Below, piece by piece: positions 8,889 through 15,965 of a DNA stretch of 64,000 nucleotides. Origin of the DNA: an uncultured Collinsella sp. (GTDB taxonomy: Bacteria > Actinomycetota > Coriobacteriia > Coriobacteriales > Coriobacteriaceae); NCBI GenBank assembly GCA_958437935.1, contig CAUBPS010000010.1:36506-100505 (forward strand), in the 5' to 3' direction. Positions within the stretch are counted from its first letter, which is position 1; every line of letters starts with the position of its first letter. The translations under genes and the position numbers were made by a program. The notes beneath the pieces were generated by a model that saw only the letters and a program-made list of their open reading frames with translations, was not told the origin of the DNA and searched no databases.

Positions 8889-8924
8889 CATGCGTAGAGG
8901 ACTGGGTCGCCGGGTCTCTCGGCA

Positions 8925-8961
8925 AACAAAAAACCGGTTGGAACGGGAATTCCAACCGGTT
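8925..8961 (-). terminator. Terminator of the first GtrA gene
   Basis: AACCGGTTGGAA (8932-8943) and TTCCAACCGGTT (8950-8961) form a perfect 12-bp stem; read on the minus strand it is followed by TTTTTTG. It serves the convergent gtrA-like gene. Confidence 0.8.
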
Positions 8962-8987
8962 ATACATTCAAGCAAATAATGAATCGA

Positions 8988-9395
8988 CTACGACCGTGCA
9001 CCCTCGAGGAAGAAGCGGCGGCTGAAGTAGTTGTACCAGGTGACGAGGAACGTGGCGATGGCCTTCATGGCCTGGTAGCCGATGCTCAAAAACGTGACGC
9101 CCACAAACATGTACAGGTCGTTGAGGCCCAGGCCGATCACCGACAGGATGGTGAAGATCGTGAACTCGCGCTTGCGGCTCATGCCCTCGCGATGGTCGAA
9201 CACGTACTTCATGCTGAGCCAGTAGTTGACCACGACGGACGTGATAAACGAAACCGTGGTGCTCATCAAAAAGTCGAGGTGGAACAGCTCGACGAGCGCA
9301 ATGAGCATGCCCCAGTCGATGCCAAAGGAGATAAGACCCACGACAGCAAACTTGAGGAACTGCTTGGTATGAGGTTGTGCCAGCGCCTTGCGCAC
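8988..9395 (-). CDS. GtrA-family membrane protein
   Basis: The 135-residue product has four hydrophobic helices and the GtrA signature: a phenylalanine/glycine-rich first helix (FLKFAVVGLISFGIDWGM), the NYWLSMKYVFDHR loop and the closing YNYFSRRFFLEG. GtrA proteins are thought to help move lipid-linked sugars such as undecaprenyl-phosphate-glucose across the membrane. GTG at 9395 is the only start in the open frame, and no good Shine-Dalgarno is seen. It is clearly paralogous to the gene at 9615-10010, sharing the same MKYVFxHxEGMSR(K/R)REF loop. An independent terminator follows. There is no glycosyltransferase nearby, so the substrate cannot be inferred. Confidence 0.85.
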   Translation of the reverse strand: MRKALAQPHTKQFLKFAVVGLISFGIDWGMLIALVELFHLDFLMSTTVSFITSVVVNYWLSMKYVFDHREGMSRKREFTIFTILSVIGLGLNDLYMFVGVTFLSIGYQAMKAIATFLVTWYNYFSRRFFLEGARS

Positions 9396-9492
9396 GTAAT
9401 CACATCCAATGCGTTGATGAATCGAGCAAAGGATACTTTAGAGCTTTTACAAGGGAAACGTAAGGTCTTTGCCAAGAACTATATGAACTCGC

Positions 9493-9531
9493 CAAATTTT
9501 CAAGAGCTAATCCGCAAACGTTGAAAATTTG
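9493..9531. repeat. AT-rich inverted repeat between the GtrA genes
   Basis: CAAATTTTCAA (9493-9503) and TTGAAAATTTG (9521-9531) form a perfect 11-bp dyad about 100 bases before the GTG of the downstream GtrA gene (minus strand). It could be an operator or a hairpin in the leader; the role is unknown. Confidence 0.6.
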
Positions 9532-9548
9532 CCCGTAAACGAGCGGCA

Positions 9549-9588
9549 CCCACGGACGATACTGCGCTGAGTGCACGTCGTCCGTGGG
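9549..9588 (-). terminator. Hairpin after the second GtrA gene
   Basis: CCCACGGACGA (9549-9559) and TCGTCCGTGGG (9578-9588) form a perfect 11-bp stem directly after the 3' end of the minus-strand gtrA-like gene at 9615. There is no U-run, so it may be a 3' stabilising hairpin or a weak terminator. Confidence 0.55.
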
Positions 9589-9614
9589 CGCCGTAATGCT
9601 GCAGGGGTTTCGAG

Positions 9615-10010
9615 CTACTTGGTCTCGTCGCCCTCCAGGAAGATCTTTCGGGTCACAAAGTTGTAGACCATGACAAGCGCGGTGGCACAGATCTTGGCGA
9701 TATTGGCCTCGAGTCCCAGGCCGGCGTTGAGCGCCAGCACGATGCCATCGTTGAGCACCAAACCGATCACGGACAGCACGACGAAGATGATGAACTCGCG
9801 GCGGCGGCTCATGCCTTCCTTGTGCGCAAACACGTATTTCATGCTTGCGAGGTAGTTAAAGATGAGTGAGATGATAAAGCCGCTGGTGTTGGCGATTAGG
9901 ATGTTGAGGCCCAGACCGTAGTGGAGCAGATTCATAATGCCAAAGTCGATAACCGTGGCAATGACACCGACGACGCCAAATTTCATGATCTGCGCAAGGA
10001 GCTTTTGCAT
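9615..10010 (-). CDS. GtrA-family membrane protein (paralogue)
   Basis: Start chosen at the ATG at 10010 (MQKLLAQIMKFGVVG), because it aligns with the paralogue's start (MRKALAQPHTKQFLKF) and has AAGGCAGG upstream; a TTG at 10073 would add 21 residues without support. The 131-residue product has four membrane helices, the NYLASMKYVFAHKEGMSRRREF loop and a YNFVTRKIFLEG end. It lies about 80 bases downstream of fbp in the same direction, so the two may be co-transcribed although the products have no obvious link. Family role: transport of polyprenyl-phosphate sugars for wall or capsule glycosylation. Confidence 0.85.
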   Translation of the reverse strand: MQKLLAQIMKFGVVGVIATVIDFGIMNLLHYGLGLNILIANTSGFIISLIFNYLASMKYVFAHKEGMSRRREFIIFVVLSVIGLVLNDGIVLALNAGLGLEANIAKICATALVMVYNFVTRKIFLEGDETK

Positions 10011-10088
10011 GGTACCTGCCTTAAGCTGGCGCCGAAGCGCCGCGGGGATGACAAACTCAGCAAGTTTAGCCAATCCCCGCGGGTGGTG

Positions 10089-12005
10089 CTAGGCGCGCTC
10101 CTCGATAGCACCGTTTCTATATGCATCGAGCAGCTGGCGCAGGTCCTGGATCTGGTTGCGAATCTTGGCGCCAGTATCGGTGTCGCTCACCATGCGGCGA
10201 CGGTCTGCTTGGTCAAAACGGTTGGTCTCGCTTTCGATGTCCACGTTGCGCGTGAGTGCCTCGGCAACCGTCGTAAAGGCCCGGTGCGACTTGAGGCGGC
10301 AGCCGCGCGAGCTCGAGATGAGCGTATAGCCGGCGATGCCCGTCTTGGGATGGTAAGCGCGGCAGAAGCCGCCATCGATGACCAGTAGCTTGCCCTCGGC
10401 GCGGATGGGTTGCTCGCCCTTGGTGGTTTTAACGGGCGTGTGGCCGTTGATGATGTGGCCGGTCGGCGAACATGCCATGGGCGCGACGCCAAACTCGCGC
10501 ATGATGTCGTCGCAGACCGAGGGCGACTTGGTAAGCGTAAAGTACGGATCCATCGGCTCGACCCAGGTGCTCTTATCGGCGATATAGGCGCGCTCAAAGG
10601 TACGCACCAGGCGTCCGCTGGCGGGTGAATTGAAGCCAATCCACAGGTACCACATCCAATCGAGAGCGTCGCGGTCGCCCACGCGCCAGGCGCGGCGGGC
10701 GATGTGGTCGCAAAAATCGAGATAATCGCGGCCGGCGTGCCAGGTGCCCAGGCAGTTCATGCTGCTAAAGGTGCCGTCTTCGTTGAGCGGCACGCAGCCA
10801 TGGAAGAGCAGGTTGCCGTTGGCGACCTTGTACATCGAGCCGTGGGTGTAGAGGAAATCGATATGGCGATGCAGGTGATCGGCGGTGACAAACTCGGACA
10901 CGAGCTTGTCGATGATGTGCTGCTCCTGAGACGTGAGCGTGTAGGGGTCCGCCGGGTCGACGGTGGGGAAGTCGTTGGTCGTGAGCGGCCACACGCTGCC
11001 GTCGGCGAGCGTGACCGTGCCGGTGCCGTGGTCGATCTTGTCGAGTAACAGGCGGTCGGTCATATCGAACTCGGGGTGGCGCTGGATAATCTGGCCCTCG
11101 AGCTTAAAGAGCAGCACGTTGATGGCCTTGATCAGCGGGGTGATGGACTCACTGGCGGTGTAGGTGGCATCGGCAAAGGCGACAAGCTCACGCAGCGAGA
11201 TGCCGTAGTCGTTCTCGAGGATCTCGTAATTGTCGTAACGCAGGTTGTTGCGCAGCACCGTGGCGATGCATGCAGGCTCACCGGCCGCAGCGCCCATCCA
11301 CAGCAGGTCGTGGTTGCCCCACTGGATGTCGAGTGAATGGTAGGTGAGCAGACGGTCCATAATCTTGGCCGCGCCGCCGCCGCGGTCGAAGATGTCGCCC
11401 ACCAGGTGCAGGTGGTCGACGGCCAGGCGCTTGATGAGCGAGGCGAGCGACTCGATAAAGTCGTCGGCGCTGGCGGTCTCCAGGATGGACTCCACGATGC
11501 GCTCGTGATAGCGCACGCGATAGTTGTTCTCGTCCGGGTGCGTGTGCAACAACTCGTCGATGATATAGGCGTAGTCGCGCGGGATGGCCTTACGCACCTT
11601 GGAGCGCGTGTAGCGGCTTGAAAGTGAGCGAGCGACCATGATGAGCTGGTCGAGCATTGTCTTGTACCAGGTTGGCGAGTCCTCGCGCCGGCTGCGGACC
11701 AGGTCGATCTTCTCGCGCGGGTAGTAGATGAGCGTACACAGCTCGCCCTTTTCGTCAAAGGAGAGCGTGTCGCCAAAGATCTCGTCGACATGCTCGCGCA
11801 CGACGCCCGAGCAGTTGTTGAGGATGTGCATAAAGGCTTCGTACTCGCCATGCACGTCGCTCATAAAATGCTCGGTGCCCTTGGGTAGGTTGAGGATGGC
11901 CGAGAGGTTGATAATTTCGGTAAACGCGGATTGTTCGGTGGGGAACTGTCTCGACAGCAGGCGCAGATACTTGAAGTCTTGCGGGTTGCGATCGAATGCG
12001 ACCAT
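10089..12005 (-). CDS. fbp: Fructose-1,6-bisphosphatase, class III
   Basis: The ATG at 12005 has GGAAGGTG in front and gives a 638-residue protein, the length typical of Bacillus-type class III FBPase. Metallophosphatase motifs are present: SDVHGEYEAF (about residue 49), GDIFDRGGG (about 200) and QWGNHDLLWMG (about 225), plus the class-specific FMSDVHGEYEAFMHILNN and HIINGHTPVKTTKGEQP segments. It removes the 1-phosphate of fructose-1,6-bisphosphate in gluconeogenesis, in the cytoplasm. An inverted repeat about 27-57 bases before the start may be its operator. The other gluconeogenic gene in the window is pckA. Confidence 0.95.
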   Translation of the reverse strand: MVAFDRNPQDFKYLRLLSRQFPTEQSAFTEIINLSAILNLPKGTEHFMSDVHGEYEAFMHILNNCSGVVREHVDEIFGDTLSFDEKGELCTLIYYPREKIDLVRSRREDSPTWYKTMLDQLIMVARSLSSRYTRSKVRKAIPRDYAYIIDELLHTHPDENNYRVRYHERIVESILETASADDFIESLASLIKRLAVDHLHLVGDIFDRGGGAAKIMDRLLTYHSLDIQWGNHDLLWMGAAAGEPACIATVLRNNLRYDNYEILENDYGISLRELVAFADATYTASESITPLIKAINVLLFKLEGQIIQRHPEFDMTDRLLLDKIDHGTGTVTLADGSVWPLTTNDFPTVDPADPYTLTSQEQHIIDKLVSEFVTADHLHRHIDFLYTHGSMYKVANGNLLFHGCVPLNEDGTFSSMNCLGTWHAGRDYLDFCDHIARRAWRVGDRDALDWMWYLWIGFNSPASGRLVRTFERAYIADKSTWVEPMDPYFTLTKSPSVCDDIMREFGVAPMACSPTGHIINGHTPVKTTKGEQPIRAEGKLLVIDGGFCRAYHPKTGIAGYTLISSSRGCRLKSHRAFTTVAEALTRNVDIESETNRFDQADRRRMVSDTDTGAKIRNQIQDLRQLLDAYRNGAIEERA

Positions 12006-12032
12006 GAAACACCTTCCGATGGAGCTGGTAAA

Positions 12033-12062
12033 ACTGATAAACAGCGTCAAACGTTTATCAGT
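12033..12062. promoter_or_regulatory. Inverted repeat in the fbp promoter region
   Basis: ACTGATAAAC (12033-12042) and GTTTATCAGT (12053-12062) form a perfect 10-bp dyad with a 10-base spacer, 28 bases upstream of the fbp start. It could be an operator or a leader hairpin. The divergent DegV gene begins 264 bases further on; that rest of the interval is AT-rich and holds a GATAAT at 12292-12297, a plausible -10 for degV. Confidence 0.5.
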
Positions 12063-12325
12063 ATGCGCCGCTTTTGTTTCGATTTTGCGCCAGCGGCTGA
12101 ATTGTCGGCTGAACGGTTTGGTAAATCGATTTAGTTGAGGTAGATATGGCGGTTGAGTGGAGACGACAGAGGGTGTTTTCTCAGATATTTATGCGTGGGG
12201 TCGGTGGAGACGATGGTGGTAAAGATGTTCGCTATTTTTGGTTCGATTTGGTAAATAGTGGACATATGTACCGTATGTAGGCTCACTGTGCGATAATTTG
12301 CGCAGCAATGAGTAAGGAGCCTCAT

Positions 12326-13216
12326 ATGAGTGATTTTGTCCTGACCTGTGAATCCGCCGCCGATCGAACCCGTGAGTTCTTTGCGTCGCGCAATATCCCT
12401 GTCGTGTGTTTTCATTACGAGATTGATGGTGTTGTCCATACGGACGATCTGTATCAGTCGATTACGCCGGATGAGTTTTTTGCCCAGATTGCCGCGGGCG
12501 CCATGCCCAAGACGTCTCAGGTGAGCGTGGGTGAGTACGAGGAGTTTTGGGAGCCGTTTGTTGCCGAGGGTAAAGACGTGCTGCACCTGACGTTGTCGTC
12601 GGGTATTTCGGGTACGTATGGTTCGGCTTGCGTTGCGGCGCAGATGCTCGCGGATCGCTATCCCCAGGGCGGCAAGGTGCGCGTCATCGATTCGCTGGGG
12701 GCGTCTTCGGGCTTTGGCCTATTGCTGGAATATGCCGCCGACGTGCGCGATAGCGGCGCTTCGCTCGACGAGACGGCCGCTTGGATTGAGGAGCATAAAC
12801 TCAACCTGCACCACTGGTTCTTCTCGACCGATCTGTCGAGCTACCTGCGCGGCGGTCGCATTTCGGCCGCGAGCGCGATTATCGGCACAGCGCTTAAGAT
12901 TTGCCCGCTTATGACGGTCGATTGCGAAGGTGGGCTGTCGCCACGTGAGAAGATTCGCACTAAGAAGCGCGCGATTTCCGAGATGGCTAAGACCATGATG
13001 GCACATGTGCAGGACGGTGCGGCTTATTCAGGTAAGTGCATCTTGTCCCATTCGGCGTGCCGCGAGGACGCTGAGGCCGTTGCGGCGCTGATTGAGGAAC
13101 AAGTTCCGCAGCTCAAAGGCAAGATTGAGATCAACAATATCGGTGCTCTGATCGGTTCGCACACCGGACCAGGTACGGTGGCGCTCTTCTTTATGGGCGA
13201 CAAGCGCGTGGATTAG
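12326..13216 (+). CDS. DegV-family fatty-acid-binding protein (copy 1)
   Basis: The ATG at 12326 is preferred over 12308 because AAGGAG lies between the two. The 296-residue protein shows DegV features: a ligand-binding first strand (FVLTCESAADRT in place of the usual ITDSTSDL), PKTSQVSVGEYEEF, LTLSSGISGTYGSA, YLRGGRISAASAIIGTALKICPLM and GSHTGPGTVALFF. DegV proteins are fatty-acid-binding (FakB) partners of the FakA kinase, which phosphorylates exogenous fatty acids for lipid synthesis. FakA is not in this window. In the first motif Asp-Ser-Thr is replaced by CESAAD, so ligand preference may differ from the other two copies (27304 and 62979). Confidence 0.88.
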   Translation: MSDFVLTCESAADRTREFFASRNIPVVCFHYEIDGVVHTDDLYQSITPDEFFAQIAAGAMPKTSQVSVGEYEEFWEPFVAEGKDVLHLTLSSGISGTYGSACVAAQMLADRYPQGGKVRVIDSLGASSGFGLLLEYAADVRDSGASLDETAAWIEEHKLNLHHWFFSTDLSSYLRGGRISAASAIIGTALKICPLMTVDCEGGLSPREKIRTKKRAISEMAKTMMAHVQDGAAYSGKCILSHSACREDAEAVAALIEEQVPQLKGKIEINNIGALIGSHTGPGTVALFFMGDKRVD

Positions 13217-13276
13217 CGTTTGTGAGCTGGCTGACGGTTTTAACGGCTGCTTTTGTTCCTCCTGACATTTGATAAC

Positions 13277-13314
13277 AGAAAAAGGCCCGTCCCGTTGTTT
13301 GCGGGGCGGGCCTT
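13277..13314 (-). terminator. Terminator of the TIM-barrel gene
   Basis: AAGGCCCGTCCCG (13282-13294) pairs with CGGGGCGGGCCTT (13302-13314); on the minus strand it ends in TTTTTC. It may also stop degV transcription from the other side. Confidence 0.75.
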
Positions 13315-13324
13315 GCTGTTGCGG

Positions 13325-14416
13325 TTAGCGTTTCTTTCCGCGGAAGAAGAAGCCGTGCAGCGAGGGCTTGAGTCCACGGTTGGCGCGACGCTCCTCGATA
13401 TGATCGTGGATCGAAGCGACGCGCTCAATGACTTCGTCGGGGATCGGCACGTCGGGATTCATGTTCTCGACCTGGCTGACCTCGGCGGCGGCGACCTGGT
13501 CGATAATGGGCACATCGTCGTGCGAGATGACGGGCGTGGCGTCTTCCTTCATCTTGCGGTAGCGCTGCATCATGTCGGTCTGCAGCTGTTGGGCCGAAGG
13601 CGGCGTCCAAATGATGGCGTTGGCACCGGCGGCGATGGTCTCGCGGATGCTCTCGGGCGTCTTGCCGCCCGGTGCGATGAGCGGCAGGTTGGGATAGTGC
13701 TCGCGCAGTTCACGCAGGACCTGCGGCGTGTTCTTGCCGGCCGCGATGTTGAGGATCTTGGCTCCGGCGCGCACTTTGGCATGCGCATCATCGTCGCAAC
13801 GTACGACCGTGGCGATGACGGGGATGTCGGCGATGTTGGTGATGTGCTCGACCATCTCGGCAGTGGCGGGGGAGTTGACCACGCAGCCCGCCGCGCCCTG
13901 CATCTCGGAGACGGCTGCCATCTGTACGGAGCGCTTACCGGTGGTGGTGCCACCACCAACGCCCACAAAGACCGGGCACTCGGCAACGGTCAGCAGCGCC
14001 TGCGTAATGGCGGGCTGCGGCGTGAAGGGGTAGACGGCAAACACGGCGTCGGCATTGGAGTTGCGGATGACCGCGACGTCGGTGGTGTAGATGAGCGACT
14101 TGATGCGGCGGCCAAAGAGCGTAAAGCCGCTGGCCTCCTCGATCTCGTCGGGCATGCGGAGGGCCGCCTTGCGCAGACGCCCGTCGATGGGCAGCGGCTC
14201 CATGGGGAGCAGTCCGTTGGGGGTCACGGCTACCTGGGGCTCGGTGAACTCGTCTGCGAGCTCGACCTCGGAAAAATCGACCGAGGCGACGATGTCCTCG
14301 TGAACCTCGGCAGGAACATCGATGGGGGCCTGGTCGTTAGTCGCGGCAGGCGCGTCGAAGGAGCTGGTGCCGACAAAGGCGTCGACGCGCTCGTTTAGAT
14401 CGTTGAGAGTATCCAT
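13325..14416 (-). CDS. TIM-barrel protein of unknown function (KDPG-aldolase/HisA-like fold)
   Basis: The 363-residue protein has about 80 acidic, low-complexity residues, then an alternating beta/alpha pattern: VFAVYPFTPQPAITQALL, CPVFVGVGGGTTTGKRS, VIATVVRCDDDAHAKVRAGAKILNIAAG, and a C-terminal LIAPGGKTPESIRETIAAGANAIIWTPPS, which looks like the phosphate-binding GG-x-T/A-GANAI segment of KDPG aldolase/NanE-type barrels. Members of this group in Actinobacteria are often labelled 'hydrolase' without evidence. It stands alone on the minus strand, and the RBS is weak (GAGCG). I infer an aldolase-like barrel, probably binding a sugar-phosphate; the reaction is unknown. Confidence 0.65.
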   Translation of the reverse strand: MDTLNDLNERVDAFVGTSSFDAPAATNDQAPIDVPAEVHEDIVASVDFSEVELADEFTEPQVAVTPNGLLPMEPLPIDGRLRKAALRMPDEIEEASGFTLFGRRIKSLIYTTDVAVIRNSNADAVFAVYPFTPQPAITQALLTVAECPVFVGVGGGTTTGKRSVQMAAVSEMQGAAGCVVNSPATAEMVEHITNIADIPVIATVVRCDDDAHAKVRAGAKILNIAAGKNTPQVLRELREHYPNLPLIAPGGKTPESIRETIAAGANAIIWTPPSAQQLQTDMMQRYRKMKEDATPVISHDDVPIIDQVAAAEVSQVENMNPDVPIPDEVIERVASIHDHIEERRANRGLKPSLHGFFFRGKKR

Positions 14417-14607
14417 GGACGCTCGATTCTATGCGATGGTGGCCGGCAAGGTGCCGACAGCGTTGTGCTTGCTAAATCGTTTGACGAGTTGATTTTTCCC
14501 CGCCGCGCCATCCGTTAGACCGAAGGGCCGGCGAACGTGAAGGAGCTGTGGTGGCGGGTATTGAGGTGCTATCTTGAATGTCCCGTTTAAAAGAGAGGTG
14601 ACGCGGA

Positions 14608-14778
14608 ATGGAATTCACAGCAATGTTGGGCTCGATTGGCCTGTGTGTGGGCGCAATCGTAGCCGCCGCGGTCATCTACTTTGTGGTTACGGCCATTAAA
14701 GGCAAAAGAGCCGAGCGCAAGGAGCGCGAGGCACTTAAGCAGCACCGTGACCAGCAGGACAAGCGCGCACGGAGATAG
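14608..14778 (+). CDS. Small single-pass membrane protein (56 aa)
   Basis: An ATG at 14608 preceded by AGAGAGGTGACGCGGA opens a 56-residue frame: MEFTAML, one membrane helix (SIGLCVGAIVAAAVIYFVVTAI), then a strongly charged tail (KGKRAERKEREALKQHRDQQ...) predicted to be a cytoplasmic helix. The layout, a short outside N terminus followed by a basic amphipathic tail, is common among small membrane regulators. It sits between two minus-strand genes with its own start region. I recognise no family; coding is supported by the RBS, the sensible helix and the stop. Confidence 0.6.
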   Translation: MEFTAMLGSIGLCVGAIVAAAVIYFVVTAIKGKRAERKEREALKQHRDQQDKRARR

Positions 14779-14802
14779 TTTGTTGAGTTTTGAATCCGTG
14801 CG

Positions 14803-15906
14803 CTAGCTGCGTTTTCGGATCAGGGCGATATAGAAGCCCTCAAAGTCGCGGCTGGGCGGAATGGTCAGCGTGCCGGGCATTCCGTTGGCGACGGACGAGA
14901 CGTGGCCGGCGGCGATGGCCTCGGTGAGGGCGTTGCTCTCGACGCGCGGCTCTTCGCCAGCTTCCTGAGCACGGCGCGTTTCACTTTCGCTCGGCGTGCC
15001 GTCGAGGGGGATAAGCTCGCAGTCCATGTGCTTGTCGAGGACCTCTTGCAGGGCGTCCTCGTTTTCCTGCGGCAAGATCGAACAAGTCGAATAGACGAGT
15101 GTGCCGCCCGGTTTGAGGGCTCCCATGGCGCGGTCCAGAAGCGCGCGCTGCGAGCGGGCGCACTTGCCGAGCAACTGCTCGGTGAGGCCGCGCAGACTCT
15201 TCTCGTTGCCGCTGATGACGGTGCCCGTGCCGGTGCAGGGAGCGTCGAGCAGGATGCGGTCAAAGCGGAAGAACTCGTCGAGCTCGCGTGCGTCGATGCG
15301 CATGACGGGCACGTTTTTGGCACCTTGGCGGTGGAGGTTGGACTCAAGCTTTTCGGCGCGGGGAATGCTCATCTCGCAGGCCGTGAGGTGTGCCTGGCCC
15401 TGGGTGAGGGCGGCGATCTGCGTTGTCTTGCCGCCGGGGGCTGCGCACATGTCCAGGATGTCCTCGCCGGCCTGAACGCCCAGGGCCAACGGCGGCATCA
15501 TGGACGACAGGCTCTGCAGATAGATTTTGCCGTCGCGGTAGATGTCGAGATCCCACAGATCGGAAACCTGGGCCTCGGGCAGGATAAAGGCGTCTGGGTA
15601 CCAGACGACGGGGTTGTGGGCGATGCCGGCTGCATCGAGCGCCGCAGCGATGTCCTCGGCGGTCGCCTTGAGCGTGTTGGCGCGCAGTGTGACCGGGCGT
15701 GTGGCCGCGGCACCAAAGCCCTCGATCATGAGCTCGGCATCGGCGGGCGCATAGGCGCCGGCGACCGTGTCGACCATAAAGCGCGGCAGGTCGGCGGCGC
15801 AGGGAAGGGCGGCAAGCTGGTCGGAAAGCTCGGTGGAGGCAAACTGCCTAAGCTTGAGCTCGGGCTTAACCTGCTTTTTCTGCTTACGACGACGCGGCTT
15901 GGACAT
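14803..15906 (-). CDS. RNA (cytosine-5-)methyltransferase, RsmB/RsmF (NOL1/NOP2/Sun) family
   Basis: The ATG at 15906 has AAAGGA and gives 367 residues. An SAM-binding Rossmann core is clear: DMCAAPGGKTTQIA (motif I), DAPCTGTGTVISG (motif IV, with the PC cysteine) and LVYSTCSILPQENED (motif VI, with the TC catalytic cysteine). A basic N terminus (KPRRRKQKKQVK) probably contacts RNA. There is no N-terminal NusB-like domain, so it is closer to RsmF/YebU than to RsmB. It would methylate C5 of a cytosine in 16S or 23S rRNA or in tRNA. Which base is modified cannot be told from sequence. Confidence 0.88.
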   Translation of the reverse strand: MSKPRRRKQKKQVKPELKLRQFASTELSDQLAALPCAADLPRFMVDTVAGAYAPADAELMIEGFGAAATRPVTLRANTLKATAEDIAAALDAAGIAHNPVVWYPDAFILPEAQVSDLWDLDIYRDGKIYLQSLSSMMPPLALGVQAGEDILDMCAAPGGKTTQIAALTQGQAHLTACEMSIPRAEKLESNLHRQGAKNVPVMRIDARELDEFFRFDRILLDAPCTGTGTVISGNEKSLRGLTEQLLGKCARSQRALLDRAMGALKPGGTLVYSTCSILPQENEDALQEVLDKHMDCELIPLDGTPSESETRRAQEAGEEPRVESNALTEAIAAGHVSSVANGMPGTLTIPPSRDFEGFYIALIRKRS

Positions 15907-15965
15907 CCGTCTTTCCTTCCCGTTCCAAATTGACTACTTTCCGGGCACGCCGCTGCTGGCGTGCT

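Noticed and set aside
9396..9614. Additional gene between the two GtrA genes
   Set aside because: Only short frames without RBS are present; the interval is filled by two inverted repeats.
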